64,000 nucleotides of DNA, from contig OX439134.1 in NCBI GenBank assembly GCA_949318235.1, positions 19,261,170 to 19,325,169 on the forward strand. The letters are read 5' to 3'. A program made the translations under genes and the position numbers. Position 1 is the stretch's first letter, and each line of letters starts with the position of its first letter. The DNA comes from Ecdyonurus torrentis. Its lineage: Eukaryota; Arthropoda; Insecta; Ephemeroptera; Heptageniidae. The notes beneath the pieces are model-generated. The model searched no databases, was not told the DNA's origin, and saw only the letters and a program-made list of their open reading frames with translations. This document shows positions 23,761 to 35,722 of the stretch, piece after piece.

Positions 23761-24639
23761 ATATATTACTACGCAATGTAAATACAAGATTATAAAGTTG
23801 CTATCAATCATTTCGTAATAATAATAATAATAATAAAAAAGATAAAAAAGAAATACGTGTATATATAAATATTTTATTAATTTAGTTATATTAGAAATTT
23901 TTATTGCAGCAGAGGGAAGAGAGATGATTTTTTTCTCTCTCACTCTCTTTCTCCAGCTTTGGTATTTGAGAAATATAAAATTAAGTTGTTTTTATTCATG
24001 AGAAAACGTGCTTGGGATACCAGGTTCTTGATTACCATGCGGTGTTAGCTTGACTATGCAGGTGTGAATTTAGGCAAAGAGAGGGAGAGAGAGAGAGAGA
24101 TAAACAGAGTAAAAACTTAAGCATAGAGGCAGAGAGAAACGCTCTTTGCAAAAACTAACGCAAATAAACAAATTTGTAACTGCAGAGGTGTTGGAGAGAG
24201 AGAGAGATAGAGAGAGAATGGAAATGAGCAAAAAATTTGAAATGAAAACAAGTTTAAAGAGAAAAACAAACACATCAACTTGTAATAAAAAAATGCGGAG
24301 AAAAGGAAACTTTAATTGTGCAACTTTAAGTCATATATACGCAACTTTCTAAATTATAATTTCCATTGCTGTAAGCCATAACAATTCTATATTATTTTTT
24401 TCATATTGCTACGTTGTCGTGCTTCACCTTCTCCAAAATAATAATAATAATAAAATTAATAAATAGTTTAAATTTAGACGCCTAAAAAGGTACAAACTCA
24501 CTTACAATATTTTATATAAATCAGAGTATTTCATCATTTTCACAATCTCATTAACATAAATATAATTTTTTTAAACTCATGTTTTTATATGAAAGAAAGA
24601 AAATACGTATAACGTTTATTACATTTTTTTTTAGTCACG

Positions 24640-24951
24640 TTAAGACAGAAGTCTTATCGACAGATACAATGAAAACCACACACACGGGCCGTCCACTAGC
24701 CTTATACATAGCCCGGGGTTCACCATCACAGCCTAAAGAAACCATAGAAACTTCTAGGATAGCTGTACGGCGCAATCACATCAATCTCATAATTATGTGC
24801 GTCGTCATGCATATAAACATGTATCGTGCAAAAATTGTGCTCTCTCTCACACTTGACGTACTTACACACCCAGCAGTGACTCGAACCTGTGCTCATGTGA
24901 GGAGTGCAGAGTTGCAAGTCAGCTGCCTTCACCACTCGGCCATGTCAGCTT
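24640..24951 (-). mobile_element. tRNA-like SINE head, minus strand
   Basis: On the minus strand, from about 24951: AAGCTGACATGGCCGAGTGG (box A type, as in class II tRNAs such as Leu or Ser), GACTTGCAACTC in the anticodon region, and AGGTTCGAGTCACTGC (box B, 24873-24888). A body of about 220 bases follows down to roughly 24640. The extra bases between anticodon arm and box B fit a long variable arm. It is not a plausible functional tRNA, because the acceptor ends do not pair. A SINE is the best reading; its 3' end is uncertain. Confidence 0.6.
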
Positions 24952-25119
24952 AGAAAAGTCTTGTCATCATTAGATTTGCAACAATAAAAAATATATAATC
25001 ATGAAATTCACTTATTGCAAAACTTTTTTTTTTTTTTGTAAGTAAAATTACTTGTAGAAGTTACGTTTTAAAATAAATTTCAGTAACATATTTTTGTTAT
25101 TGCCAGTATCTAGCAATCT

Positions 25120-25227
<108 letters not shown>

Positions 25228-25714
25228 TAAAGGTATATTCTCATTATTAGGTATAAAAAATAAATGTATAAAAAAAATCAGTTTAATGATCATGTTGGTA
25301 GAATGTTCACATCTCTGAAACTCAAACTTATACTCCTTAATGTTTATGACATTTGAAAGTTAATGGTAACAACAACCTATGATACAATTTTTAGAAACCA
25401 TGACCAAATCAGGGAAAAGTAACTTTATGAAACTATATTGTCAAAATTGTAATTCAAAAATTTATCAGTGACCCAAAATAAATGTAACCTATATTTGTCG
25501 TTGTTTATTTCTAAAGTATCATTGCGAAAACAAAAAAGTTAATACCAAGTAAAAATATGTAAATCTTTGTCCTAACACCATAGTGTAGATTTTTTTTCTC
25601 TTAATTTTATTTTCCACAATCGCTGAAAGCAAAATAAGGACTGAAAAATTAAGTATACTTGATTGCATTACTAAAGAATGAGAGCTAGATTTCATTTACA
25701 CGCATTAAATTTTT

Positions 25715-25800
25715 ATTATTATTATTATTTTTTTTTTTTTATTCTTAAATTCATTAAACATCCAACCAAGGCCGAGGCCTTATCGGCTGGTTCATACATA
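25715..25800 (-). mobile_element. LINE-type 3' tail with hairpin, minus strand
   Basis: On the minus strand: GAACCAGCCGATAAGGCC, a short loop, GGCCTTGGTTGGATG, then AATAAAAAAAAAAAA and (AAT)n. The hairpin plus A-rich tail matches 60387-60475 and the hairpin matches 44330-44365. A conserved 3' stem-loop before a tail is typical of LINE or SINE RNA ends recognised by a reverse transcriptase. Confidence 0.6.
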
Positions 25801-26225
25801 GGTTATTTCACTTACATTATATCAATTGTTATAATTTATAACCTTCAAAAAAAAATTAAACATCATACAAATCATAAAAAAAAAATAATCATACAAAAAT
25901 TTCCATAATTATATTATAATAATCAAAACTGTTAGTGACATTACAATTTTTTTTTCTTCTCTCTCCTTCAACATAAACATAAAACATATAAACCTCCAAA
26001 CAACATAAAAAATTGAGTTATAGAAGATGAAAATAGTTATTTTTTTACTATTTAATTGCTGAATAAAAATAAATCCATGCTAAATAGATATAAAAATTAT
26101 TAAAATATAGTAAAACGTTCTTACAATATTAGAATTGAAAATTCTTGGATTAAAAAATATATAATACATAATTACATACGCATAGGTTAATTCCGAGATA
26201 TCATGTTTTATCTCTAAGAATATAC

Positions 26226-26572
<347 letters not shown>

Positions 26573-26964
26573 GGTATTAAGTTAATCAGATCCGAAGTAT
26601 AAAACGAGCTACACACACATACTGTACACAGGTATATAGATACAAGATGAGCACAAGCCAGGCAGGTAATGCAATAACTTGGAAGAGAGTATAACCATTT
26701 ACTTTTATTTTTCTTACTATGGTCCAATTTAAAATACAAAATGCTATTGACACTTTTTTTTCTCTCTACGTCTACTTCTTCTTGTTTAATTCAACAGAAA
26801 GGTGTGTTTGTTTTTGTTTTTTTAATTTGTTTTTATTATTATTACTTTTTAAAAATATATATAATTATGTACATATTTTTTATTATGTAATTTCACCCTA
26901 ATTTATAAAGAAACATTTTAAAATTATACACTTAAATCTTTTGTTTATATTAAAATCCTGTATC

Positions 26965-27545
26965 ACATGTGCTTTTTAATGATTAAATACAAAATTGAAT
27001 CTCCAAAACTGATGATAATTTCTACTAGAATGTTAATGTGGCTTCTCTAGAGAGCGTGAAGATACTGTACTAAATGCTAAAAATTAGTGTTTTTTGAAGT
27101 CAGAAACAGGCAAAATATTAGTATGAAAATGTGTTGCGGGTTGCATAGATCGAAATTTTCCGATCACTGCTATATATAAAGTTGTACTACTTGAACCCAA
27201 ACAAATAACGTAAAAGAACAAAATAAACGTAAAAAAAAAAAAAAAAAAAAACGTATATATGACGTACGGTGTTACGTAAAATAGCTTAAAATAGCTAATA
27301 ATTTGCTAAAATGCATTATTTTAGCTGCTTATAATAACTTAAAAGTGTATATTATCTAAAATAAGTTAGGATTCGTAATTGAAGTAATGCATTCCGTTTT
27401 GAGTTGATGAAATTTTTTTTTCTTTAAAGCATTATTTTGAATTAAATTGAATAGTACAACGGTTGGGTTTTGATACAAACCAAATGTTATTCATGTAATT
27501 CCCATCAAGAGTTTACTAATGTGTTCTTCTGATCTATGCCTTTAA
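26965..27545 (+). mobile_element. Family A copy interrupted by family F-like sequence
   Basis: TGTGCTTTTTAATGATTAAA to CCGATCACTGCTA (27171) is the left part of family A. The right part resumes near 27462 with ACGGTTGGGTTTTGATACAA and ends TATGCCTTTAATTA. About 290 foreign bases lie between. The TGACGTCA core is mutated to TGAAGTCAG at 27095. Confidence 0.75.
27172..27462. mobile_element. Insert in family A, partly family F
   Basis: TTGCTAAAATGCATTATTTT, AGCTGCTTATAATAACTTAA and TAATTGAAGTAATGCATT match family F at 57285-57370. A 21-base A-run lies at about 27231-27251. TAGTACAAC/GTTGTACTAC words near both ends are inverted. Confidence 0.6.
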
Positions 27546-28041
27546 TTACTATGGATTACATGTAAAAAGACAATGCACTTCATAATGTTTCTTTTGTCAC
27601 GTGACGTCATCGATTGAGGGAGGTCACATGATCGGGCCACAAGGAAGAGCCAAATAATAGATAGGAAATATGATTGGATATTGTTGCTTGGTTTATAAAC
27701 TATATTACTAATAAGTAGAAACACTATGGTATATAGAAATAACCAGCCTTATATGTTTGATATAATGATACGTCACAACAATCGATTGTCACATTTTTAT
27801 CATTTACTTACTATGCACTGGTAATCATTACAAAGACAATAAATATGTGTGAACAATATGGGAATATATTGAAAATGAAGATAAAATTTTGTGAAATATT
27901 AAAAATTTCTGACTACTAAAATTATTTTTAATTAATTAAAAAACAAAAAAAAGCATAAAGTGCCCCTAGTTAATATAATTAATAAATCTCGTTGTATAGA
28001 TTTTCAAATTCATTTGATTACTGTGATAAATGGTTGATATT
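27546..28041. other. AT-rich sequence with a CRE
   Basis: A GTGACGTCATCG site lies at 27601. No repeat family is assigned and no gene is supported. Confidence 0.4.
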
Positions 28042-28383
28042 AAAGCCATAGACCACATTAAAGAACATGTGTTTTTTAATGAATAAACACGAAATGGCAT
28101 CTTCAAAACTGATGATAATTTTTACCAAAATGTTAATGTAGTCCCGCGAGAGAGCGTGAAAATACTGTAAAATATGCAATTTGCGGGACTATTTAAGTTT
28201 TTGACGTCATAAACATGCAAAAATTAGTATGAAAAAATGTTGTGCGGGTTTGCTTAAATCGAAATTTTCTGATCACTGCTAAAGAGCTACAGTTGGGTTT
28301 TGAGACAAACTAAAGTTATTTATGTAAGTCACATCAAGTGTTTGTGGTATAAATACTTATGTTTTCATCTGGTCAATTCCTTT
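28042..28383 (+). mobile_element. Family A MITE, full length
   Basis: ATTAAAGCCATAGACCACAT at the left, CAATTCCTTTAAT at the right. The core TTTTTGACGTCATAAACATG is at 28197-28216, within about 10 bases of the element's midpoint. This is a good reference copy for the family. Confidence 0.85.
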
Positions 28384-29189
28384 AATATAAAAATAAAAGA
28401 AACTCTAAATTTGCTAAAAAATATTTTGGGAGGTATTTTGAATTGTGAATATTTCAAAATTTTACTTCCATAATTCCTTATGTTATTTTCAATAATTTGT
28501 CTTTCTTATCTGATGGTCACTGGTCTTCAAGTTTGTATCATAGGTAGTTGCTATTCCATTGACTATTAAATGGCAGCAGGGGTCTGAAATTCCGAGATAC
28601 TGACCCTCAAACTACAATCCTTAAGTCCGTCGTCCGAAATATAAAAGTAAATAATTTTATAATGTCTTTCTGTTGATACTAGTGATAAAACATTTTTATA
28701 GGGACCTTTTTATTTTATGTTCTATCCTTTTACGTTATAATTTGATTACAGAAAATAATTTGTACTCTTAAAACAACTAGAAAGAGAGGAAAATTTTAAA
28801 TGTTTATATTTAAAGTATAGGAAAGTTTTGTTTTTATTTCATTTTTAAAAGATAAACATAAAATATTAAATAAAATTCTCTTGATATTTTCTCCGTAACT
28901 TTTATTTTTTATTTTGTCTTTTAGAAAGATAAATTCAACTATTATTCTTTCCAGTTTATATTAGCTTTTTTTTTTTTTTTTTTTTAATTTGTATAAAATA
29001 AAATGTAAATGTTTTAAGATAAAACGAAAAGGCTTTACAAATTATGCATTGGTTAAATATTAAAATATATTAATACCAAAATTTGAAGTTTTAAAAGCAT
29101 TTTATGTATTAATATTACGCGATTGAAATAACTTATCTTGAAATCATGATAATTTCTCAAAGGTTTTACAACAGGAAAACTTATAAATA
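28384..29189. other. AT-rich sequence with weak repeat similarity
   Basis: TTTGTATCATAGGTAGTTGC and TGACTATTAAATG (28533-28570) resemble the reverse of words near 25360-25395 and 54795-54815, suggesting an old repeat not defined here. Otherwise low complexity. Confidence 0.35.
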
Positions 29190-29376
29190 AAAAAAAAATT
29201 CTTAATTTTATTTCATATTCTAAAAGAAGAATCGATTGATACGCTAATTTCTTATTTAATAGTTGGTAAAGTATTTTAAATTAATTTTTGAAAATTAAAA
29301 AATGACATCATGGTTCGGTAATTATGCATGTGAGCATAAGAATAAGTAAACGACTATGACGTCATTTCATGACTTA

Positions 29377-29410
<34 letters not shown>

Positions 29411-29411
<1 letters not shown>

Positions 29412-29730
29412 TAACGATTAACCTCAGCCATAGTGTAACTTTTATTTTGATTTGATCATTTATTTTTAAATTTTCAGGCTAAGTTTGTATTTCCTTCAAT
29501 AGCATGAGTACCAAATTTCAAATCGCTTTGTCCAACATGTCAAATTTGAGGGGGGGGGGGAATAACATGGTGATATAACGTCCTATGTTTTCCATGTTAT
29601 TTGTTGCTATATAACCGATGGACAAATTGATTTTAAATTTGGTATACATGCTATTGAAGGCAATACAAACGTATGCTGAAAATTTAAATACAAGTTATTT
29701 AGAAAAAAAAAAGTTCTACCACGTCTAAGG
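29411..29730. mobile_element. Family Q foldback element
   Basis: AAATTTTCAGGCTAAGTTTG, CCTTCAATAGCATGAG and TACCAAATTTCAAATC on the left pair with TTTAAATTTGGTATAC, ATGCTATTGAAGGCAA and CGTATGCTGAAAATTTAAA on the right. A 12-G run sits near the centre (29551-29562). An A-run of about 32 bases precedes it. Confidence 0.75.
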
Positions 29731-30052
29731 TTAAGGGAGTAAGGTATATCTAAAAAAACTAGAAGTGTTTTGGGTCTAAATTTGATGTCATTGTGTAGCT
29801 AAGGGTCACACCTAGCCGTGATAAAAATTTCATGATGTTTGATCCTCCCGAAAAAAAGAAAAAAAATATTGAAATTAACATTGGGCTTTATGGGCTTAAA
29901 ATTTCAAAAATATCAGATAAAATTAATTAGCACAGTGACCCCCCAAAATTTTTATACATTTGAAATTGCATTAAGCTGAAGTATCATTGTGCAAGATTTT
30001 TGACGAGAAAAGTTTGAGCCTAATGGCCGACGTCAGTACCCTACACCCTTAA
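29731..30052 (+). mobile_element. Family L MITE, copy 1
   Basis: Starts TTAAGGGAGTAAGGTA and ends GTACCCTACACCCTTAA. Compared with copy 2 (54871-55209, opposite orientation) the interior aligns throughout: CACTTCTAGT/ACTAGAAGTG, GCTAAGGGTCACACCTAG, TTTTCTCGTCA and GGCCGACGTC. TTAA at both ends fits a TTAA or TA target duplication. Confidence 0.8.
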
Positions 30053-30577
30053 TCCTTATTATTGAACTAAACAAAAATTAGAAATTTACATATCAATTAA
30101 TTGAAAACGATGTTCTCCTTTAGAATATACAATAAAAAAACAGCGTTCCTCATTAATATTATTTATTGAACCCCACATAGAGAACGTATTGATAAAAGTC
30201 TATTGAAAGATGAGACGAGTTTCAATCATATTACATTCAGACGAGATTAAACGTAATATTATATTACTGCATTTCAGAATGCACACGTATAAAAAAACAC
30301 ATAAATATTTATTTCTCAAATACATTTGAATTATACATCAATATAGTTTTTAACCGTATTATATGTGTTATTTAGAACCATAATCTAGCTTTTTAATTCT
30401 TTAGTGATGAAAAATATAACTTTACTGAACTATAAAACGTATAAGAAGTTAATTTTTTCAAACTTTTTTCTCTGTGTACTATATAACGTTAAAGTTATAT
30501 AAATAAATTGTTTGATGTTTTGTATAATGTAATAAGATCTATAATACTTCAGATATTGTTCGTGTGGTATATGTACA

Positions 30578-30990
30578 CTTAAAAAACAAATGTTTACTCA
30601 CAACGCATAAATATTTAGAGAGTACAGCTATGAAATGTTTTAATTGTACGTCAAAGCACGAGTGTATTATTCACTAAATATTCAATCTTGTAGAGGCTAG
30701 TGATGATGTAAGTATGATAAGTACAAAAGATACATGGGTTCTCTGTAAACATTAGTGTATACTCTGTACCACATTTCACTAGTAGACAGTACCCATGCAC
30801 TATTTGTAGAGTGAGTAAACATTCACTGTTAGCGAGTTAACATTTTAAATGCTTAATCTCTATGGTATCAAATTATGCATACTTTTATATTTAATCTTTA
30901 TGTATTATAACTTGTTGTATAAACATGTATGTATGTTTAGAGACAATGTTTAGTGAGTTTTGTATACTTTGTATTCTCAGTGTATTTGGT
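30578..30990. mobile_element. Family E element, full length
   Basis: Runs from ACACTTAAAAAACAAATG to TTTGTATTCTCAGTGTA. All family E landmarks are present in order, with a single central unit (ACCACATTTCACTAGTAGAC at 30770) rather than the five units of the 33.2 kb copy. No coding capacity. Confidence 0.8.
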
Positions 30991-31011
30991 ATGTTTCTTG
31001 TTATACCTGCT

Positions 31012-31013
<2 letters not shown>

Positions 31014-31042
<29 letters not shown>
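31014..31042. repeat. Microsatellite (GA)n
   Basis: About 14 GA units just after the family E end. Confidence 0.95.
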
Positions 31043-31045
<3 letters not shown>

Positions 31046-31168
31046 TGTTTTCATTATCTCACATTTAAGTTTACAAAATTATACAAATTATCTGCATCTC
31101 AAAGGCTTATGTATCTCATGACAGTGAATCGAAGAAATTTCTAGGGAATTAACCCCTTTTACCGCAAC

Positions 31169-31271
<103 letters not shown>

Positions 31272-31424
31272 GTCTCTCTTCACTAGCTCTGATCGTTTTC
31301 CTTGCTTACATAATATACTCTATAGTGACTAAAAAGAGTAATACGGTTCATAACGAATTGTCAGGAAATAAAAATCATGTCAGGGCACGTCTAAAGAAGA
31401 CAGCTATTACTTAAAAATTTACAG

Positions 31425-31612
31425 GAAATAAACTTCGTAATTTATGCTAAATAATGTTAAATTAGAGCAACTTAAATAATTATAATGTACAACATAATAT
31501 TTATGTTTTTTAACATAATTATATTAAGCAATATAGCCTAGATTAAGCTGTATTGAACAAATTGTGCTAAAAAAATAAGCAAGTATAATTATTACGTTGT
31601 TATTTTTGTCCG
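31425..31612 (+). mobile_element. Family B MITE
   Basis: GGAAATAAACTTCGTAATTTATG, TTAAATTAGAGCAACTTAAA, GTATTGAACAAATTGTGC, TATTACGTTGTTATTTTTGTCCG. Both ends are slightly degraded. Confidence 0.7.
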
Positions 31613-32067
31613 AGTATGCATGTCCATTAATATTGTTAATTAGTAATTTTCAGAGAAGTTGGAATATGACGCTTAGGTTGGCAGGAGATGTAGCTTATGT
31701 TAGAACATTGTCGCAATTTTTATTGTTATATTTTTTATTATTTTTTTCTTTACGCCGATCACCAATCATACCCAAATTCATACTTCTTTTTCACTATACT
31801 TTCCAGAACCAACTCACAACATCAACTCGAGCCAAGAAAACAAACCATAATGCTCTACCCTATATATACCTCCAGCTTACACTATATAGTAAAGTACTTT
31901 CGAACATACCTATTACCTATAGCTTAGTTGACAACAAGCATACAAAGTATAGAAATAAGGGGAGGTTTAGATAATAAAACTTGAAATATGTTCACATAGC
32001 CTTGAATACACGACTAAACAATTCTTATATAATACGTCAAGTCTAAATCCTTTGATATATAATATAA
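31613..32067. other. Less AT-rich segment, no gene recognised
   Basis: The segment at 31650-31970 is open in two frames (125 and 76 codons). I see no domain, no convincing start context and no splice pattern, so I do not call a gene. Confidence 0.3.
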
Positions 32068-32100
<33 letters not shown>

Positions 32101-32409
32101 GTTACGCGTATTATAGTTCGATTTATGTTATTCTTGGTATAAAGTAGGTTAGTATGCACTTTATTTTCACATAGGAACTCAACCACCTGCTATGGTATAA
32201 CACAGAATGTATTTCCCTTCTTCTTATATTATACAATAGGACTATAATAAGGATTAGAATATTATACTTAAGTAAATATACCACTTTTTATATTTATATT
32301 AAGGATGATAATATATTATATTATAAAGTGTTAAAGGATTATGAATATTTAATTATTTATGTAATATTTGTTCATTTAGAATTATTTTTAATGTTTTTAT
32401 TTTATTTAT

Positions 32410-32440
<31 letters not shown>
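32068..32440. repeat. Two (CT)n arrays with AT-rich spacer
   Basis: (CT)n at about 32068-32095 and 32412-32440, separated by AT-rich sequence in which nothing is recognised. Confidence 0.85.
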
Positions 32441-32451
<11 letters not shown>

Positions 32452-32524
32452 TAATATCTTTTAAACTGCTAAATTAATATTAGCCAAGGTAGCAAATTAA
32501 CGTTCTGCTGCATTTTTTTTCTAA

Positions 32525-32950
32525 ATTGACAAAAATAGATACGTAATTATGCTAGCTCAATACAGCAACTGTTATACCTAACAGCATAACATTTATTTTG
32601 ATTATACAACATTGCATAATATAGTCAAGATATTCAACTTAATTACTTATTTTATTCTAAAATAACAATATAAATTGTGCTCTATAATATAGCAATATAT
32701 ATTATGCAATATTACATGTGCGCCAAAACAATATAAAGCCTGGCTTATATATACCAGTAACATTACAACTTTATTCTATCAGAACTTGAGAACTAATTTA
32801 CTCCATTGTACAGAAATTTACACCAAAAGTGTAACAAAAAAATAGGTAATGCGACGAAAGAAAAATAAATTTTATTTTACAAATATTTGATAAACTTGAT
32901 AAATATATTTTATGCACACCGTTAATTACGTAATTTATTTCTTCCATGTA
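32525..32950 (-). mobile_element. Family B2 MITE
   Basis: TGACAAAAATAGATACGTAA, GCTAGCTCAATACAGCAAC and GTCAAGATATTCAACTTAAT at the left; TTAATTACGTAATTTATTTCTTCCATG at the right end (32921). The segment at 32700-32900 may be a further insertion. Confidence 0.6.
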
Positions 32951-32989
32951 AAATACCATGCACATGCATACATGTATGCATGTTTTCAT

Positions 32990-33155
32990 ACCGTGTAACA
33001 GTATAAAGGTCTGTCCACAATGACGCGTAAATTCACGTAACTTTCACGTAATAATCCAAATAACATTGACTGTTGTGGTATCTTCACAGAAGAGTTACGT
33101 GAATTTACGCGTCATTGTGAACAGGCCATAAGGTCATTACCGTTACACGGTATGA
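32990..33155. mobile_element. Hairpin element in or beside family E
   Basis: ATACCGTGTAACAGTATAAA and GTCCACAATGACGCGTAAAT pair with ATTTACGCGTCATTGTGAAC and GTTACACGGTAT. The arms are about 60 bases with few mismatches, the spacer about 40 bases. CACGTAACTTTCACGT words fill the inner stem. Confidence 0.8.
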
Positions 33156-33159
33156 TGAG

Positions 33160-33720
33160 TATACAAAAAATACATGGGGTCTCCGTTAACATTTGAGTAT
33201 ACTACTCTGTACCACATTTCACTAGTAGACAGTACCCATGCACTATTGGTAGTGAGTAAACATTAGAGTATACCATGTACCACATTTCACTAGTAGACAG
33301 TACCCATGTACTATTGGTAGTGAGTAAACATTAGAGTAAGAGTAAACTCTGTACCACATTTCACTAGTAGACAGTACCCATGTACTATTGGTAGTGAGTA
33401 AACATTAGAGTATACTCTGTACCACATTTCACTAGTAGACAGTATCCATGTACTATTGGTAGTGAGTAAACATTAGAGTATACTCTGTACCACATTTCAC
33501 TAGTAGACAGTACCCATGCACTGGTAGAGAGTAAACATTAACTAAATGGTTATAGAGAGTAAAGTTTTTAAATGCTTAATATCTAGCATTGAATCTTGGT
33601 TTATTTTAGGTCCTGTCTATGCATTATAGTTTGCTGTATGCACATGAATGTTTAGAAACAAAAAAATGTATACTGTCTAAACTACTAGCCTCTACTACTT
33701 TGTATTCTTTCAGTATGTGC
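33160..33720. mobile_element. Family E element with expanded core
   Basis: TGATGAGTATACAAAAAATACATGGGGTCTC at the left; TATGCACATGAATGTTTAG, CTACTAGCCTCTACTAC and TTTGTATTCTTTCAG at the right. The 5' third is replaced by the preceding hairpin. The core unit is amplified five times. Confidence 0.8.
33211..33540. repeat. Five-copy minisatellite, ~68-bp unit
   Basis: Units start with ACCACATTTCACTAGTAGAC at 33211, 33279, 33353, 33421 and 33489 (spacings 68, 74, 68, 68). The 74-base unit contains an extra AGAGTA. The copies are nearly identical, so the expansion is young relative to the family. Other E copies carry one unit. Confidence 0.9.
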
Positions 33721-34237
33721 AATGGTTAAAACATCACAAAACTAAAACAAGCGTAAGCTTTCTAACACTTATTTTTATATAAGAGTATTTAACAAATATA
33801 ATTAAGTGTTAGCATACTACAGTAGACACTTTTACATGTTTTGCCAAAAGTTATTGTATAAATACACGGAGAATACAAATTGAAACATGTGTACTCAGAA
33901 TAAAGACGTAGTAATTTTATAAACAAGTTATAAGCTCGTCTATTAAGTTTATTTTAAAAAATAATAAAACGTTTTTTTTTTTTAATTAATAGTAAAATCA
34001 GCCCTAATAAGTAAAGGTTTCAATCATACCCTTACTCTAACAACTGAAATCTGGAAGGGAAAAATTCTTCCAGCACTATAAATACACATAGATTTGCTGA
34101 GTACAGTATTGCGATAATACATTTTACCATTCCAAATGCAGTGCGTGTTTTTCTCATAAGAATAACATTGCAAGTTTGGCGCAAGTTTTTTAATGGTAAA
34201 ATCACGGATAAACATACAGGATAGGAAGCTATTGTAG

Positions 34238-34343
34238 AAAAAACGATTCCTAATGTTTGTAGTTCAAATTTTCGCCAAATATAAAATTTGTTTATTTTCG
34301 ATTGTTGTGGCGGAAATTTGAAATACAAACATTAAGGGACCGC
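34238..34343. mobile_element. Family J hairpin, copy 2
   Basis: CTAATGTTTGTAGTTCAAAT at the left pairs with TTTGAAATACAAACATTAAGG at the right; the loop region is CGCCAAATATAAAATTTG. Shorter than the 6552 copy. Confidence 0.7.
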
Positions 34344-34380
34344 TTTTTAGATAGGGCAATAACATAGAAGCTCAAAAGCG

Positions 34381-34495
34381 TGTGTACGGGGCTATTTGGG
34401 TTTTGAGACAAACTAAAGTTATTTATGTAAGTCCCATCAAGTGTTTTGTGATATAAATGCTTATGTTTACTTCTGGTCTATTTCTTTAAGTACAA
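34381..34495 (+). mobile_element. Family A right-end fragment
   Basis: GGGTTTTGAGACAAACTAAA, CCCATCAAGTGTTTTGTGAT and TCTGGTCTATTTCTTTAAG. The left two thirds are missing; it directly follows a family J copy. Confidence 0.8.
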
Positions 34496-34672
34496 AAATC
34501 TGTGATTGTGAAACCTATATAAAATGTAACATGTTATTATTATATAACAAGTTGTTATAATTAAATATGAAAATTTGTAAAATTTCTGTAGACAGAATTG
34601 TGTTAAATATATAAATTAAAACAATAAAAAGATATATTCGATGTATAAAGTGAATTGAAATATGAATATTCT

Positions 34673-34673
<1 letters not shown>

Positions 34674-34708
<35 letters not shown>
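34674..34708. repeat. Microsatellite (CT)n
   Basis: About 17 CT units. Confidence 0.95.
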
Positions 34709-34710
<2 letters not shown>

Positions 34711-34989
34711 AGCAATGAAAATTAACCTCCGGTGAAATCTCATCCCCTGACATATTTCTCAGACAAACACTTTGATGTCTCTGGCACTTCAACATCAAAT
34801 TTAAATTAATTTCCCAGGTCAAACAAAAAAACATATTTCATTTTACAATCATTTACAAAAAATTGTTCGTTTTATTATATTTGAAGTATTGAAATTTAAT
34901 TAATAAGATACCTTTTTGGTATATTTGCAAATATTTTTGTGTGTGATTGTATTAAAAATCTATATTACTCTATTATGTAACCTTTCTGA

Positions 34990-35115
<126 letters not shown>

Positions 35116-35668
35116 TATCCTTTAACATTTCAGACGTAGCCAAGTCTTTTAATAAGTTCCTTTTAAAAACAATTGTTTTAAATAACGATAATTGTTTAAT
35201 ATAATAAAAAGGCACTTTTTTTTCTTTTTCTTTTTGGGCAGTGGCAGTCCTGTAAGTGATTTTAGTGAGAACTGCTGTAAGTTAAAACAGAGAATCATAA
35301 ATAATGCATAATTCACATATTATTTACATGTTGAAAGCCAATTTCAACTATTTTCTTTCATAGCGTCTAATGTTAATTTTTTTTCTTTTTTTTTTTTTTT
35401 TTAACTTGAGATCCCAGGTTCAGATTTCTAAGTAGTTGTTATACAATTGACTTTCAAATGATATAAAGTATTGACTGTTAAATTTTATATAACATCAAGC
35501 CTTGTAATGACAGCCCTTAATGACAACATTATATAGTAGAAATTAGTCAATAAAATATTAACTTGAAGACGCTAATGATTTTCTGATGTTTATAATATGT
35601 AAGTCCATTATACTCTAAAAAATAATCATTGAACGGTTTGTGAACAGTGCTAAATATTGTGTAATTTA

Positions 35669-35722
35669 CGTTTATGACGTCACTAAGCGTTGAAAATCTA
35701 AAACGTTAGTGACGTCACAAGC
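35669..35722. repeat. Family K double-CRE hairpin
   Basis: ACGTTTATGACGTCACTAAG at 35669, then AAACGTTAGTGACGTCACAA. TGACGTCA lies at 35675 and 35710. The flanking sequence (TTTTGAATGAAATTTTTAAG near 35811) is shared with 49140, so the full repeat extends further on the right. Confidence 0.65.

Larger units (their letters stand above)
29190..30150. mobile_element. Family N foldback carrying two nested elements
   Basis: The left arm (TTAATTTTATTTCATATTCT, AGAATCGATTGATACGC) spans 29200-29370. The right arm (TTATTGAACTAAACAAAAAT, CATATCAATTAATTG, CTCCTTTAGAATATACAATA) resumes at about 30053-30150. Hairpin Q and MITE L fill the interior. A TGACGTCA at 29357 belongs to N. Confidence 0.65.

Noticed and set aside
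24866..24951. Functional tRNA-Leu or tRNA-Ser gene on the minus strand
   Set aside because: The acceptor stem halves do not pair and the anticodon arm is weak; a SINE head is more likely.
24579..24953. 124-codon plus-strand open frame
   Set aside because: It lies over the minus-strand tRNA-like repeat and has no recognisable domain.
31597..31974. 125-codon open frame as a host gene
   Set aside because: It begins in a family B MITE and shows no domain, signal or splice pattern.
33211..33540. Regularly spaced repeats resembling a CRISPR array
   Set aside because: The whole 68-base unit repeats with no variable spacers, inside a transposon of a eukaryotic genome. It is a minisatellite.
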